This document shows, one piece after another, positions 10,729 to 20,099 of a stretch of DNA of 64,000 bases; the first letter of the stretch is position 1; the number at the start of each line of letters is the position of its first letter. The position numbers and the translations under genes were made by a program. Source of the DNA: Burkholderiales bacterium (lineage in GTDB: Bacteria; Pseudomonadota; Gammaproteobacteria; Burkholderiales; SG8-41); NCBI GenBank assembly GCA_030683105.1, contig JAUXMZ010000012.1:50899-114898 (forward strand). The letters run 5' to 3'. Under the pieces are notes generated by a model that did no database searches, had not been told where the DNA came from, and saw only the letters and a list, made by a program, of their open reading frames with translations.

Positions 10729-13254
10729 TCACCAGTCTTCCCGCACCGCACTCAATACGCTGCGGTCCATCGCCCGGCGGCCGCTCCACACCGCGGTTGC
10801 GCTGGCAGCGGCGACCAGCGCGGCTGCCAGCCCGGCGAGCGCGAGCCACGGCAGGTGCAAATCCATGCTCCAGTGAAATGACTGGCGGTTGATGACGTGA
10901 ATCAGGATCAGGCTGATCACCCAGCCCAGGGCAAGTCCGACACCGACGCCGAGTCCGGCCACCCAAATGCCCTCGCATCCGAGCATGATGCCGATCTCGC
11001 GGCGCGTCATGCCGACATGACGCAAGACGCCGAATTCGCGGCGCCGGGCCAGCGCCTGTGCGCTGAAACTTACGCTGACGCCGAACAGGCCTATCAGCAC
11101 CGCCACGATCTCGAGGGCGTACGTGATGGCGAAAGTCCGGTCAAAGATGGCTAGCGAGGTGGCGCGTATTTCGCGCGTCTCGGCGATATCGATGCCGTCG
11201 GCGCCGCGCAGGCGCTCGCGTAATGCCTGCCGGGTCTGCTGCAGGGACGCGCCCGCGGCCAGCCACAATGCGGCATCGTTGGCGAGGGTGTCCCCGGTGA
11301 TGCGGATATAGAGATCGCGGTCGATGATGGCGGCGCCGGTCTGTCGCGCATAATCGCGCCAAATCCCGGCTACGGTGAAACGCATGGCCTGTCCGCCTAT
11401 CGGCAGAATGATGTGATCGCCGACATGATATTGAAACAAGTCAGCCGCGATTTCGGAAACCCAAACCGGCGGCGGCTCATCAGCGCGAGGCACGCGCGAG
11501 GGGCCGGTCAAGGGCAGGGTGTGGTGTGCCGCGCCGGCATCGACCGGACGCGCGAGCAGGGAGATCGGCGGCCGGTCGGGCCCAAGCAGCAGGTTCTGGC
11601 TGCGCAGGAACCTGACGCTGGCGACACCGGGCGTGCCGGCGATGCGTGCCTGTTCCTCGCTGGTGAAAAACCCCGTCTCGCCGCCGCGCGCCGCGCGCAA
11701 ATAAAGATCGGCCGGCAGGACGCGGGTCAGCCAGTGATCGAGCGAATTTCGAAAAGATCCGACCATGATCAGCATGGCGACCATCAGGCTGAAGCTGGTC
11801 ACTATGGCCGTGATGCTGATGGCAACATGGCGCGGCGACGCCTTCAATTGCGCGGTCGCGAGCAGCGCCGGCGGGAAGCGCGGCGCCGGCAGGCGCGGCA
11901 GTAAGACTGCGACGAGCCAAGGCAGGATGAGGATGGTGCCGAGCAGGATCAGCGCGATCGCCAGGTATCCCAACAGCGGCAGGCCCGTGAGCGCAGGGGC
12001 TTGCGTGCACGCCAGTCCGAAGCCGATCAGCGCCATTCCGTATGGCATAGCCCTTTGTTTTTTAAATGATTCTTCTTCATCTTTTGCTTTCAGCGCCAGT
12101 GCCGGCGCGCGCCGGCCGGCTTCGATTGCCGGCAATGTCGCGCCCAGCACGCAGAATGCGATGCCGAGCAGCCAGAACAAGGCGAGCGCACCGGGCTCGA
12201 CGTGCAGCGCAGGGGAAATCGCATCGAAATAACCTGCGCCCAGATCGGTGCCGAAATGCTTGAGCATGGCAGCGGCAACGCCATAACCCAGGACGACGCC
12301 CAGCGTGGAGCCCGCTACGCCCATCAAGGCGCCTTCGGCGACCAGGAGTCTGACCAGCGCCAGGCGGGTCAGGCCGGTCACCCGCAGCAACGCGAAATGC
12401 GTGCGCCGGCGCAAGACGGAAAGCACCTGTGTGGAATACACCAGGAAAGCCCCGGTGAATAACGCCACCAAGGCCAGCATATCGAGATTGAGACGGTAGG
12501 CGCGCGACACGCTGGCGCTGCGCTCGACCTCGACGTCAGGGGTGGTCACGATAACGCCCGCGGGCAGCAGCGTTGCGAGATCGTGCCGAAAGGCCGCAAT
12601 ATCGACGCCTGGATGCAATCGCAGATCGATGCGGTTGAGCCGACCCAGCCTGGCCAGACGCCACTGCGCCGAGGCGATGTCCATGACGCCAAGCCTCTGG
12701 CGGTAAGCGCTAGGCGGCAGCAGGCCCGCCACCTTCAGTTCTATGCTTGTAGTGCCGACGTACGCGCGCAACGTATCGCCAGCCTTCATGCCCAGCCAAT
12801 CGGCAGCGGCATGGCTCAGCAGCACTGCATCGGGGTCGAGGAGGTCGGTGATCTGATTCTGCATGCCGGCCAGCAATGCTGGCTGAATCATTGCCATGCG
12901 AAATGGATCGATACCGATCAGTTTTAATCTGTCGCTGCTGCCAGAGAGCGGCACATCGATTTCCACCGCGGGACTAACTGCCTGAACTTGTGGCAGGCGG
13001 GCCACTTTGGGATACAGTTCTTCGGCAAAACCGGCGCGCGGGCCTCTGATCACGAGATCGACTTTGCCGGTGAGGCCGCGCACGGCAAGGCTGAATTCGT
13101 TCAGCGCGCTGGCATTGATCAGATGGACCGCAACCCCCAAGGACACACCCAGCGCTATCCCGAGCAGCGCGAGGAAAAAGCGGCCGGGATTGTCGTGAAG
13201 CGCGCCTGCGGATGCTGCATGAAACAACGCCCTCAATGTCGCTGCGCGCATCAT
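10729..13254 (-). CDS. ABC transporter permease, FtsX/MacB-like, two repeats
   Basis: This 841-residue integral membrane protein is the permease of an ABC exporter/extractor. It has an N-terminal TM segment (FFLALLGIALGVSLGVAVHLI), a large extracytoplasmic domain, three TM helices, then a second copy of the same pattern starting near PRHVAISITAIVTSFSLMVAM and ending with three more TM helices. That is the ten-helix arrangement of LolCE/YbbP-like proteins. It starts at 13254 with ATGATG overlapping the stop of the ATPase gene (ATGA), and ends 21 bp before the lipocalin-like gene. Substrate is unknown; a hydrophobic molecule is inferred from the family. Confidence 0.88.
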   Translation of the reverse strand: MMRAATLRALFHAASAGALHDNPGRFFLALLGIALGVSLGVAVHLINASALNEFSLAVRGLTGKVDLVIRGPRAGFAEELYPKVARLPQVQAVSPAVEIDVPLSGSSDRLKLIGIDPFRMAMIQPALLAGMQNQITDLLDPDAVLLSHAAADWLGMKAGDTLRAYVGTTSIELKVAGLLPPSAYRQRLGVMDIASAQWRLARLGRLNRIDLRLHPGVDIAAFRHDLATLLPAGVIVTTPDVEVERSASVSRAYRLNLDMLALVALFTGAFLVYSTQVLSVLRRRTHFALLRVTGLTRLALVRLLVAEGALMGVAGSTLGVVLGYGVAAAMLKHFGTDLGAGYFDAISPALHVEPGALALFWLLGIAFCVLGATLPAIEAGRRAPALALKAKDEEESFKKQRAMPYGMALIGFGLACTQAPALTGLPLLGYLAIALILLGTILILPWLVAVLLPRLPAPRFPPALLATAQLKASPRHVAISITAIVTSFSLMVAMLIMVGSFRNSLDHWLTRVLPADLYLRAARGGETGFFTSEEQARIAGTPGVASVRFLRSQNLLLGPDRPPISLLARPVDAGAAHHTLPLTGPSRVPRADEPPPVWVSEIAADLFQYHVGDHIILPIGGQAMRFTVAGIWRDYARQTGAAIIDRDLYIRITGDTLANDAALWLAAGASLQQTRQALRERLRGADGIDIAETREIRATSLAIFDRTFAITYALEIVAVLIGLFGVSVSFSAQALARRREFGVLRHVGMTRREIGIMLGCEGIWVAGLGVGVGLALGWVISLILIHVINRQSFHWSMDLHLPWLALAGLAAALVAAASATAVWSGRRAMDRSVLSAVREDW

Positions 13255-13916
13255 TGCGGCAGCAGGCCTTCGGCAGTCAGCACATAGATGCGATCGGTGG
13301 TGGAAGCGGCGGTCGGCGAATGGGTGACCAGGATGCCGGCTCCCGCATTGCTCTTGATCTGCTCGCGCATGACCTGCAATACCTGGCGCGCGCTGTCGGG
13401 GTCGAGATTGCCGGTGGGTTCGTCGGCCAGCACCAGTTGCGGACGGTGCACCAGCGCGCGGGCGATCGCCACGCGCTGCATCTCGCCGCCGGACAGCTCG
13501 CGCGGATAGCTGGCCGCAAGCGCGGCGATGCCGACCGCACCGAGCAGTTCATGAGTCCGCTGCGAGCATTGCGCCGGCGCGCCGCCTCCCAGGACAAGCG
13601 GCAGCGCGGCGTTTTGTTCGACCGTGAGGTGCGGCAGCAGATGGAACGCCTGGAATACAAAACCCATGCGTTCGCGTCGCAACAGCGTGCGCGCATCATC
13701 ATCCATCGCGGTGAATTCGGTGCCGTCGAGTTTGATGCTGCCGCTGTCCGGTGAATCGAGACCGGCGATCAGGTTGAGCAGCGTGGATTTTCCGATCCCC
13801 GATTCGCCCATGATCGCGATATATTCGCCGCGGGCGAGATCGAGATGGATGTCGCACAGCACGGCGCGGTGGCGCACCCCGGCATAGGATTTATTCAGGT
13901 TGCGGATTGTCAGCAC
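13251..13916 (-). CDS. ABC transporter ATP-binding protein, LolD/MacB-like
   Basis: This 221-residue nucleotide-binding subunit powers the FtsX-like permease encoded by the next, overlapping gene. Walker A GESGIGKST, signature LSGGEMQRVAIARAL, Walker B LVLADEPTGNLD and a downstream switch histidine are all visible. The start was moved from the track ATG to GTG 13916, which has a strong GGAGGG Shine-Dalgarno seven bases upstream and gives the usual family length (VLTIRNLNKSY at the N-terminus). It is the first gene of a three-gene operon. Confidence 0.93.
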   Translation of the reverse strand: MLTIRNLNKSYAGVRHRAVLCDIHLDLARGEYIAIMGESGIGKSTLLNLIAGLDSPDSGSIKLDGTEFTAMDDDARTLLRRERMGFVFQAFHLLPHLTVEQNAALPLVLGGGAPAQCSQRTHELLGAVGIAALAASYPRELSGGEMQRVAIARALVHRPQLVLADEPTGNLDPDSARQVLQVMREQIKSNAGAGILVTHSPTAASTTDRIYVLTAEGLLPQ

Positions 13917-14053
13917 GAATGTGCCCTCCAGTGTGCTGCGGCGATGGTAGCATGCGGTCAGCGGAACCAAACGCCTGGAAGGGGATCTTAATTCTGAATC
14001 TGATATTATTCAGGTTGCACCATTAAATCACAAAAATCGAAGAGGACATTTCC

Positions 14054-15034
14054 ATGAAATCATTGTTATGCCATAACCTGGCGTGGGCAGGCGTGCTGAG
14101 CCTGGGCCTGGCGGCGCCGATCGCGGTCCACGCGCAGAATTACCCGACCAAACCGGTGCGCGTCATCGTGCCGTTTTCACCCGGCGGCGCCGCCGATGTG
14201 CCGGGCCGTATCCTGTTGACCAAATTGTCGGAAGTGCTCGGTCAGCAGGTCCTCGTCGACAACCGTCCGGGAGCAGGCAGCACGATAGGCGCCGAAATCG
14301 TTTCGAGGGCGCCGGCTGACGGCTACACGCTGCTGATGATTTCCAACACGCATGTCATCAGCGCCGCGCTCTACAAGACGCTCAAATACGATGCCATCGA
14401 CGACTTTACGCCGATTCTGGAATTCGGCGATGCACCCAATGTGCTGGTCATTCATCCATCGCTTCCGGTGAAAACGGTGAAGGATCTACTGGCACTGGCC
14501 AAGGCCAAGCCCGGCCAGATCGATTACGCTTCGTCGGGCAACGGCAGTTCGCAGCACCTGTTCACGGCGTTGTTTACCAGCATGGCCGGAATCAAGATGA
14601 ATCATATTCCGTACAAGGGCAGCGCCCAGGCCAGATCGGATCTTATCGGCGGGCAGATCATGGTCGGCATGCCCGGCATTTCCAGCGTCGTGCAGAACAT
14701 CAAGGACGGCCGCCTGCGGGCGCTCGGGGTAACCGGAGACAAACGCTCCTCTGAGCTGCCTAATGTGCCGACCATCGCCGAGGCCGGGGTGAAAGGCTAT
14801 GAGGCCACCTTGTGGCTGGGCCTGCTCGGACCGAAAGGACTGCCCAGGGAAGTGGTGACGCGGCTTAATGAAGAAGTCGCCAAGCTGGCCAAGAACACGG
14901 GATACCAGCAGCAGTTGCAGAACATAGGCACGGACGTCGTCTATCGCGGACCGGAGCAGTGGGCCGCATTCCTGAAGTCCGAGCGCGCCAAGTGGGCCAA
15001 AGTGGTCAAGGAAACCGGCGCCCAGGTCAATTGA
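14054..15034 (+). CDS. Bug/TctC-family tripartite tricarboxylate receptor-like protein
   Basis: This is a 326-residue periplasmic solute-binding protein. A signal peptide ends at VHAQNYP, followed by KPVRVIVPFSPGGAAD and the VDNRPGAGSTIGAEIV signature loop that binds a carboxylate of the ligand. Family members bind mono-, di- or tricarboxylates and amino acids. No TctA or TctB genes are nearby, so it is an orphan receptor that probably shares transport partners or acts as a sensor. A GAGGAC ribosome binding site precedes the ATG and a strong terminator follows the stop. Confidence 0.93.
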   Translation: MKSLLCHNLAWAGVLSLGLAAPIAVHAQNYPTKPVRVIVPFSPGGAADVPGRILLTKLSEVLGQQVLVDNRPGAGSTIGAEIVSRAPADGYTLLMISNTHVISAALYKTLKYDAIDDFTPILEFGDAPNVLVIHPSLPVKTVKDLLALAKAKPGQIDYASSGNGSSQHLFTALFTSMAGIKMNHIPYKGSAQARSDLIGGQIMVGMPGISSVVQNIKDGRLRALGVTGDKRSSELPNVPTIAEAGVKGYEATLWLGLLGPKGLPREVVTRLNEEVAKLAKNTGYQQQLQNIGTDVVYRGPEQWAAFLKSERAKWAKVVKETGAQVN

Positions 15035-15057
15035 CCGGCAGTCATTTGATGTTCAGG

Positions 15058-15088
15058 AAAAACGCCGCTTTCCAGCGGCGTTTTTTTT
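15058..15088 (+). terminator. Rho-independent terminator after the Bug receptor gene
   Basis: Stem AACGCCGCT / AGCGGCGTT with a TTCC loop followed by eight T residues. An A-rich 5' side means it could also stop recQ transcription coming from the other strand. Confidence 0.9.
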
Positions 15089-15145
15089 ATTTGTAATCAA
15101 CTTTACGCTGCCGCCGTTTATGCCGCCGCCTGATTGCTGCTGACC

Positions 15146-16948
15146 TTAGCTGCCGCGCAACAGGTCCAGCAACGCCGGGCCGTATCGTTCCAGTTTTTTT
15201 GCGCCGATGCCGGCTATTTCTGAGAGTGCATCGAGGTCCTCCGGTTGCGCTGCCGCGATCGCCGCCAGCGTGCGGTCGTGGAAGATCACATAGGCCGGCA
15301 CCGATTGCGTGCTTGCCTGCACGCTGCGCCAGGCCTTGAGTTGCGCCAGCAGTTCTTCATCCGCGGCGGGCATCGTGTCGGACGCTTTGGCGCGGCGGCG
15401 CGCTGCAGTCTTGCTCTTGCGCGGCGTGACGCTACGCATTTCAACGCGCTCATCGCCTTTGAGAACAGGGCGGCTGGCATCGGTCAGGCGCAGCGCGCCG
15501 TAGGCCTCGTGATCGGGGCGCGCGTAGCCCAGTGCTACCAACTGGCGGAACACGTTGCGCCACGCCGCCTCATCGAGATCGCTGCCGATGCCGAAGACGT
15601 TGAGCTTGTCGTGATTCCATTGCGATACGCGCTCGGTGGCGCGGCCGCGCAGCACGTCGATCAGGTGCACGGCGCCGAAACGCTGGCCGGTGCGATAAAT
15701 GCACGACAAAGCCTTGCGTGCAGCCTCGGTCGCATCCCAGGTCTGAGGCGGTTCGAGGCAGGAGTCGCAATTGCCGCACGGCGTGCTCGTCTCGCCGAAA
15801 TAATCGAGCAGGCGCACACGGCGGCAGCCGGCGGTTTCGCACAGGCCGAGCAGGGCCTCCAGCTTGACCAGAGACACGCGCCGGAACGCCTCGCTGCCTT
15901 CGGACTGGTCGATCATGCGGCGCTGCTGCACCACGTCGCCCAGCCCGTAGGCCATCCAGGCATCGGCAGCAAGACCATCGCGCCCGGCCCGGCCGGTTTC
16001 CTGATAGTAGCCCTCTATGCTCTTGGGCAGATCGAGATGGGCGACGAAACGCACGTCCGGTTTGTCTATACCCATGCCAAAGGCGATGGTGGCGACGACG
16101 ACTGTGCCGTCTTCGCGCTGGAAGCGTGCCTGGTGATTGGCGCGCGCCGCCGCATCCATGCCGGCGTGATAAGGCAGCGCTTGCACGTCCTGCGTCGCGA
16201 GCCATGCCGCGGTCTCGTCGACTTTTTTTCGCGACAGGCAGTAGACGATGCCGGCCTCATTGGGGTGCTCTTCGCGGATGAAGCGCAGCAGCTGCGCCCG
16301 CGCCTCCTGCTTGTCGACGATGGTGTAGCGGATGTTGGGGCGGTCGAAGCTCGAGACAAACACGCGCGCTTCATCCAGCGCTAGCTGGCGGATGATTTCC
16401 ACGCGCGTCTGCGGATCGGCGGTGGCGGTGAGCGCGATGCGCGGCACCGCCGGAAAGCGCTCGTGCAGGACCGAGAGTTGCATGTATTCGGGACGGAAAT
16501 CGTGCCCCCACTGTGATACGCAATGCGCCTCATCGATGGCGAACAGCGCGACGCGTGTGTCAGCCAGCAGATCGAGCATGCGCGGCATCATCAGGCGCTC
16601 TGGCGCGACGTAGAGCAGGTCCAGTTCGCCGTCGCGCAGCGCGCGTTCCACGGCATTGATCTCGCGGCCGTCCAGCGTCGAATTGAGGAAGGCCGCGCGC
16701 ACGCCGAGTTGCTTGAGCGCCGCCACCTGGTCCTGCATCAGCGCGATCAACGGTGAAACCACCAGTGCGGTGCCTTCGCGCAGCAGCGCCGGCAGCTGGT
16801 AGCACAATGACTTGCCGCCACCGGTAGGCATCAACACCAGCGCATCGCCGCCGTCTGTGATGTGGGAAACAATGTCCTGCTGGGCGCCGCGAAACGCCGG
16901 ATGGCCGAAGACTGTGTTGAGGACGTGAAGAGCGCGTTCGTTGGACAT
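15146..16948 (-). CDS. recQ: ATP-dependent DNA helicase RecQ
   Basis: RecQ is a 3'-5' DNA helicase of recombination and replication restart. The 600-residue protein has the full architecture. Walker A is [13 protein letters not shown], motif II is [19 protein letters not shown], the second RecA lobe carries [10 protein letters not shown], and a zinc-binding segment with CGNCDSC precedes a winged-helix region. A C-terminal HRDC domain (about 520-600, [14 protein letters not shown]) completes it. It starts [15 protein letters not shown] at 16948. A repeat-filled 397-bp gap separates it from the PIN-domain gene upstream. Confidence 0.97.
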   Translation of the reverse strand: MSNERALHVLNTVFGHPAFRGAQQDIVSHITDGGDALVLMPTGGGKSLCYQLPALLREGTALVVSPLIALMQDQVAALKQLGVRAAFLNSTLDGREINAVERALRDGELDLLYVAPERLMMPRMLDLLADTRVALFAIDEAHCVSQWGHDFRPEYMQLSVLHERFPAVPRIALTATADPQTRVEIIRQLALDEARVFVSSFDRPNIRYTIVDKQEARAQLLRFIREEHPNEAGIVYCLSRKKVDETAAWLATQDVQALPYHAGMDAAARANHQARFQREDGTVVVATIAFGMGIDKPDVRFVAHLDLPKSIEGYYQETGRAGRDGLAADAWMAYGLGDVVQQRRMIDQSEGSEAFRRVSLVKLEALLGLCETAGCRRVRLLDYFGETSTPCGNCDSCLEPPQTWDATEAARKALSCIYRTGQRFGAVHLIDVLRGRATERVSQWNHDKLNVFGIGSDLDEAAWRNVFRQLVALGYARPDHEAYGALRLTDASRPVLKGDERVEMRSVTPRKSKTAARRRAKASDTMPAADEELLAQLKAWRSVQASTQSVPAYVIFHDRTLAAIAAAQPEDLDALSEIAGIGAKKLERYGPALLDLLRGS

Positions 16949-17345
16949 TTCATCTCAAATTCAAAAAAAGCATGAACACGAAGGAAAATCAAAAACTGAA
17001 AAGCAATGACACGAAGGACACGAAGGAAAATCTTTAAAAAATATTAACCACATGATTCATACAGAACTTGGTTGTAATTGTTTATTTTTATTTGTTTTAC
17101 CTTCGTATCCTTTGTGTACCCGTCGAGCGGGTATTGAAAAGAATCCTTCGTGTTTATGCTTTGATTTGGTCTTCCCTTGGCGAAGCTTTGCGCCCTTCGC
17201 GTTCATGCTTTGTTTTTAAAGGTAAGGAAACTCTATAACCTGTTGTATTTATTATATTATTACTCAACGTCCCGGGTGGCGTGCTGCCCCGTATTGTGTC
17301 GACCGCAGCACGGGGTGCGCGATTGTCCCACATAATCACTCGTGC
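16949..17345. repeat. Gene-free region with a large imperfect inverted repeat
   Basis: No gene is visible in these 397 bp. The left arm (about 16969-17035) repeats ACACGAAGGA units after AAAGCATGA. The right arm (about 17099-17163) repeats CCTTCGTRT/CCTTTGTGT units ending TTTATGCTTT, so the two pair over long stretches. Between the right-arm units sits the 27-bp module (17118-17144). The remainder is AT-rich, with a CGTGCTG/CAGCACG dyad near 17279-17311. It separates the PIN gene from recQ. Confidence 0.6.
17118..17144 (+). repeat. 27-bp ACCC-N7-GGGT module, copy 2
   Basis: ACCC-GTCGAGC-GGGT followed by ATTGAAAAGAAT. It is wedged between CCTTTGTGT (17109-17117) and CCTTCGTGT (17145-17153), units that lie directly side by side in the repeat arm at 26041-26067. 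The 12-nt tail is identical to copy 1. Confidence 0.75.
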
Positions 17346-17807
17346 TCATGCCGCGGAGAGCGCGCTGGTGAATTGTGCCGGTGTGGCGATGCGAAACGGC
17401 AAATACTGATATTTGCGCCGCGCGAATACCAGCAGATCGCGATCCTTGGTCAGCAGCCAATCGGCGCGGCAATCGCGCGCGAGGACGAGAAACTTCTGAT
17501 CGTCGGGGTCCTTGCACCGTGGCAGTTTACCGTCGGCTGCTCCCGTATCCTGCAACAGCGCGGGCGCATCGAATCTGCGCGTTACCCGGAGAAATTGCGC
17601 CATGCAGCCTTGCTGTATGTTCGCAGGCAGCGGCGCCTTGCGCAACGGATACGCCAGAACCCGTTCCAGTTCCTGCTCGCAGGCGCCGGTGATGAAAATC
17701 TCCGCACTTCCTGACTCGGCTGATTCCTTGATAGGCGCAACGGCCGGATCATCAAACACCAACCAGTCGAGCCAGATGTTGGTGTCCAGAACCAGGCGCA
17801 TGGGCAT
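17346..17807 (-). CDS. Putative toxin-antitoxin system PIN-domain protein
   Basis: This 153-residue protein carries a PIN-like ribonuclease domain of the TIGR00305-type family. LVLDTNIWLDWL holds the first acidic residue, a conserved glutamate sits in ACEQELERVL, and KDPDDQKFLVLARDCRADWLLTKDRDL provides the other acidic metal ligands. It ends near the domain end, so nothing else is fused. ATG 17807 (MPMRLVLDTN) was preferred to the longer track start. It sits 20 bp after the thioesterase stop, probably co-transcribed. No antitoxin-like small ORF is visible beside it, so a toxin role is doubtful. Confidence 0.82.
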   Translation of the reverse strand: MPMRLVLDTNIWLDWLVFDDPAVAPIKESAESGSAEIFITGACEQELERVLAYPLRKAPLPANIQQGCMAQFLRVTRRFDAPALLQDTGAADGKLPRCKDPDDQKFLVLARDCRADWLLTKDRDLLVFARRKYQYLPFRIATPAQFTSALSAA

Positions 17808-17827
17808 AGTACGATCTTCCCGGTTCG

Positions 17828-18265
17828 CTATTTGGCGGGCTTGCCGGATTGCAAAGACTTCCACGTCGACGTGGCAAAAGCCACCAGTTCGTTGTTCTCG
17901 TCCAGCAGTTCCGAACGCAGATGGGAAACGCTGCGCCCATGCCGCAGGAAGCGGCCGATGCAGGTCAGTCGTCCCGACTTGGCGACTTTCAGGTATTGGA
18001 CCTTCAGTTCCAGCGTGGCGCCCGGGCCGTTTCTCTTGTACAACAGGTGCCCCATGGAGATGTCCATGACGAAAGCGATCACGCCGCCGTGCAGGCCGCC
18101 CCGCGGATTGAACATGAAGTCCTGCAGTTCAAAGGTGATCCGGCATTCGTCATCGGTGTACTCGAATTCCATCCCGAACAGGCGCGTCAGAAAGAATTTA
18201 CCAAAGTCCTGTTCGTATGTTTCTATCGCGTTATCGAAAGCGCGGCGCGCAGCTATTTCATTCAT
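17828..18265 (-). CDS. PaaI-like hotdog-fold thioesterase
   Basis: This 145-residue protein is a member of the PaaI/4HBT hotdog family that hydrolyses acyl-CoA thioesters in the cytosol. The family core is seen as FNPRGGLHGGVIAFVMDISMG, with the catalytic-site glycine-histidine-glycine segment and an aspartate on the helix, then LELKVQYLK and a C-terminal strand ELLDENNELVAFATSTW. Start ATG 18265 (MNEIAARRAF) was preferred to the track start, which adds 20 unrelated residues. The natural substrate is not evident. It lies directly upstream of the PIN gene. Confidence 0.85.
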   Translation of the reverse strand: MNEIAARRAFDNAIETYEQDFGKFFLTRLFGMEFEYTDDECRITFELQDFMFNPRGGLHGGVIAFVMDISMGHLLYKRNGPGATLELKVQYLKVAKSGRLTCIGRFLRHGRSVSHLRSELLDENNELVAFATSTWKSLQSGKPAK

Positions 18266-18404
18266 CTCGAAACATGCCCTCGGTGATGTTTGCAAAGGCG
18301 CAATGCTAACATCAGGCGGGCGCACCGCAGAGATGCACCGGTGATTCTGTTATATTAAAGTCCGTAGATAGACGCGGCGCGCGGAAAAAACCGAAGGATC
18401 AGCC

Positions 18405-19427
18405 ATGGTTGTCATGCTGGGAATGGAGCGGGGACGGCGGCTGTCCGCCTGCCGGCTGGCCATCGCGCTGGCGATGGTCTGCGTCATGGCGCAGGCGGGT
18501 GCGCAGTCATCCGCATGGAAGCCGGACAAGGTCGTTGAAATCATCGTCGGCACCGCCCCCGGTGCCGCGCCGGACAAGACGGCGCGCACGATACAGCGCA
18601 TCTGGCAGGCCCGGGGGATATTCGACGGGACGGTGTCCGTCGTCAACAAGCCGGGTGGCGGCAACCTCATCGCATGGAATTACCTGAACCAGCACGCTGG
18701 CAACGGGCACTACCTGATGATCGGCAATCTCAACGTGATCATCAGCCGCGCGATCGGCATCAGTCCCTACGCGCATACCGATTACGCCTGGATCGCCATG
18801 CTGTTTGATGAATTTTTTGCGGTGTCGGTGCGCGCCGACTCGCCGCTGGCGAGCGGCCGTGACCTGGTGGCGCGCCTGCTCAAGGATGCCGGCTCGGTGA
18901 CGATAGGCGTATCCACCTCGATCGGCGGCGCCAACCACCTGTCGGCGGCGCTCGCGCTGCAGCGGGCAGGGATAGACTCGCGGCGCGTCAAATTCGTGGC
19001 ATTCAAGGGCAGCGCTGACTCGATTACCGCGCTGCTGGGCGGCCATGTCGATGCTGTCTCCAGCGCGGTGTCGGCCGTGGTGCCGCACGTGCGCAGCGGA
19101 CAATTGCGGACCATCGCGGTCTCGGCGCCGAAACGGCTGGGCGAGCCGCTCGCTACGGTGCCGACATGGGCTGAACAGGGCATCAACGGCACCATGACCA
19201 ACTTCCGGGCGGTCATTGCGCCTAAGGGCACGGGTGCCGGTCCGACCGCTTTTTGGGAGCGCCGCTTCGCGCAACTCTCCGAGACTGATGAATGGAAAAC
19301 CGACCTCGAGCGTAATCTCTGGTCCTGGAATTTTCTCGACAGCGCTAACACCGCCGCCACGGTCTCCGCGTCTGCCGCAGAAGTTGAAGCGCTGGTCGGC
19401 ACACTGGGGTTGAGGAAGTTGCCTTGA
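18405..19427 (+). CDS. Divergent Bug/TctC-family periplasmic receptor
   Basis: This 340-residue exported binding protein is related to TctC. After a long N-terminus (MVVMLGMERGRR) and signal peptide (LAIALAMVCVMAQAGAQS), it shows VVEIIVGTAPGAAPD in place of the usual VPFPPGG segment and VVNKPGGGNLIAWNYL in place of DNRxGAGG. The binding loops therefore differ from the other three Bug proteins in the window, suggesting a different ligand. Its stop overlaps the TTG start of the exonuclease gene by four bases, implying coupling of two unrelated functions. Confidence 0.85.
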   Translation: MVVMLGMERGRRLSACRLAIALAMVCVMAQAGAQSSAWKPDKVVEIIVGTAPGAAPDKTARTIQRIWQARGIFDGTVSVVNKPGGGNLIAWNYLNQHAGNGHYLMIGNLNVIISRAIGISPYAHTDYAWIAMLFDEFFAVSVRADSPLASGRDLVARLLKDAGSVTIGVSTSIGGANHLSAALALQRAGIDSRRVKFVAFKGSADSITALLGGHVDAVSSAVSAVVPHVRSGQLRTIAVSAPKRLGEPLATVPTWAEQGINGTMTNFRAVIAPKGTGAGPTAFWERRFAQLSETDEWKTDLERNLWSWNFLDSANTAATVSASAAEVEALVGTLGLRKLP

Positions 19428-20077
19428 TTTCTGACAAATCGCAAGATGACATAGCCCGCTCAATATCCCGGGATGACATGGCGAACCTGCCGATCCGCCG
19501 CTATGAAAGCAGGGTGTGTCTGGTGGTCACGCCTGAAGACCTGGCGCAGGCGCGGGCGGACATTTTTCAAGAGAGCGTTGTTGGGCTCGATACCGAGACG
19601 CGGCCGGCATTCAGAAAGGGCGAGAGTTATCTGCCTTGCCTGGTCCAGGTGGCTACGGCCCGCGCGGTCTATCTGTTCCAGTTTCGCGGCCTGGACGTGT
19701 TTCCGCTGCTCGCTGAACTACTGGCGGCGCCGCACATCGTCAAGGCAGGCGTTGCGGTAGCGCACGATCTGCGCCAACTCAAACTGCTGTTTCCATTTGT
19801 CGAAAAAAATGTGCTGGATCTGGGTACGGTCGCGCGCCATGGCGGCCACGGCCAGTCCGGCGTGCGCAATCTTGCCGGGGGGTTCCTGGGTTTCCGTATT
19901 CCAAAAGGTGCCCGCACCTCGAATTGGGCCGCGCCGCAACTGACCTCGGCGCAGATGACTTACGCCGCCACGGATGCCTGGGTATGCCGCGAATTGTTCC
20001 TGCGATTCGATAGCCTGGGGCTGCTGCGGGCGCCGCCCGCTGCGCTGGCCGATGACGACGAGGTTGCAAAGGCATGA
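19424..20077 (+). CDS. DEDD 3'-5' exonuclease (RNase D-like fold)
   Basis: This 217-residue protein has the DEDDy exonuclease core. VVGLDTETRPAF carries Exo I (D and E), AGVAVAHDLRQL resembles Exo II, and the C-terminal YAATDAWVCREL carries the Tyr and Asp of Exo III. It lacks the HRDC domains of RNase D and is a stand-alone domain, as in several proteobacterial exonuclease-domain proteins. The TTG start at 19424 is kept because residues before the internal ATG 19478 (ISRDDMANLPIRRYE) look like the conserved N-terminal part of this family. It overlaps the receptor gene upstream. Confidence 0.85.
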   Translation: MISDKSQDDIARSISRDDMANLPIRRYESRVCLVVTPEDLAQARADIFQESVVGLDTETRPAFRKGESYLPCLVQVATARAVYLFQFRGLDVFPLLAELLAAPHIVKAGVAVAHDLRQLKLLFPFVEKNVLDLGTVARHGGHGQSGVRNLAGGFLGFRIPKGARTSNWAAPQLTSAQMTYAATDAWVCRELFLRFDSLGLLRAPPAALADDDEVAKA

Positions 20078-20099
20078 AAACGGTGTCTCGCCCGAATCA

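Noticed and set aside
15245-16384. 379-aa ORF opposite recQ
   Set aside because: Antisense shadow of a complete recQ.
16949-17345. Repeat units considered as a CRISPR array
   Set aside because: Units are 8-9 nt, without regular spacers or cas genes.
17346-17807. PIN gene considered as half of a toxin-antitoxin pair
   Set aside because: No antitoxin-like gene on either side; neighbour is a thioesterase.
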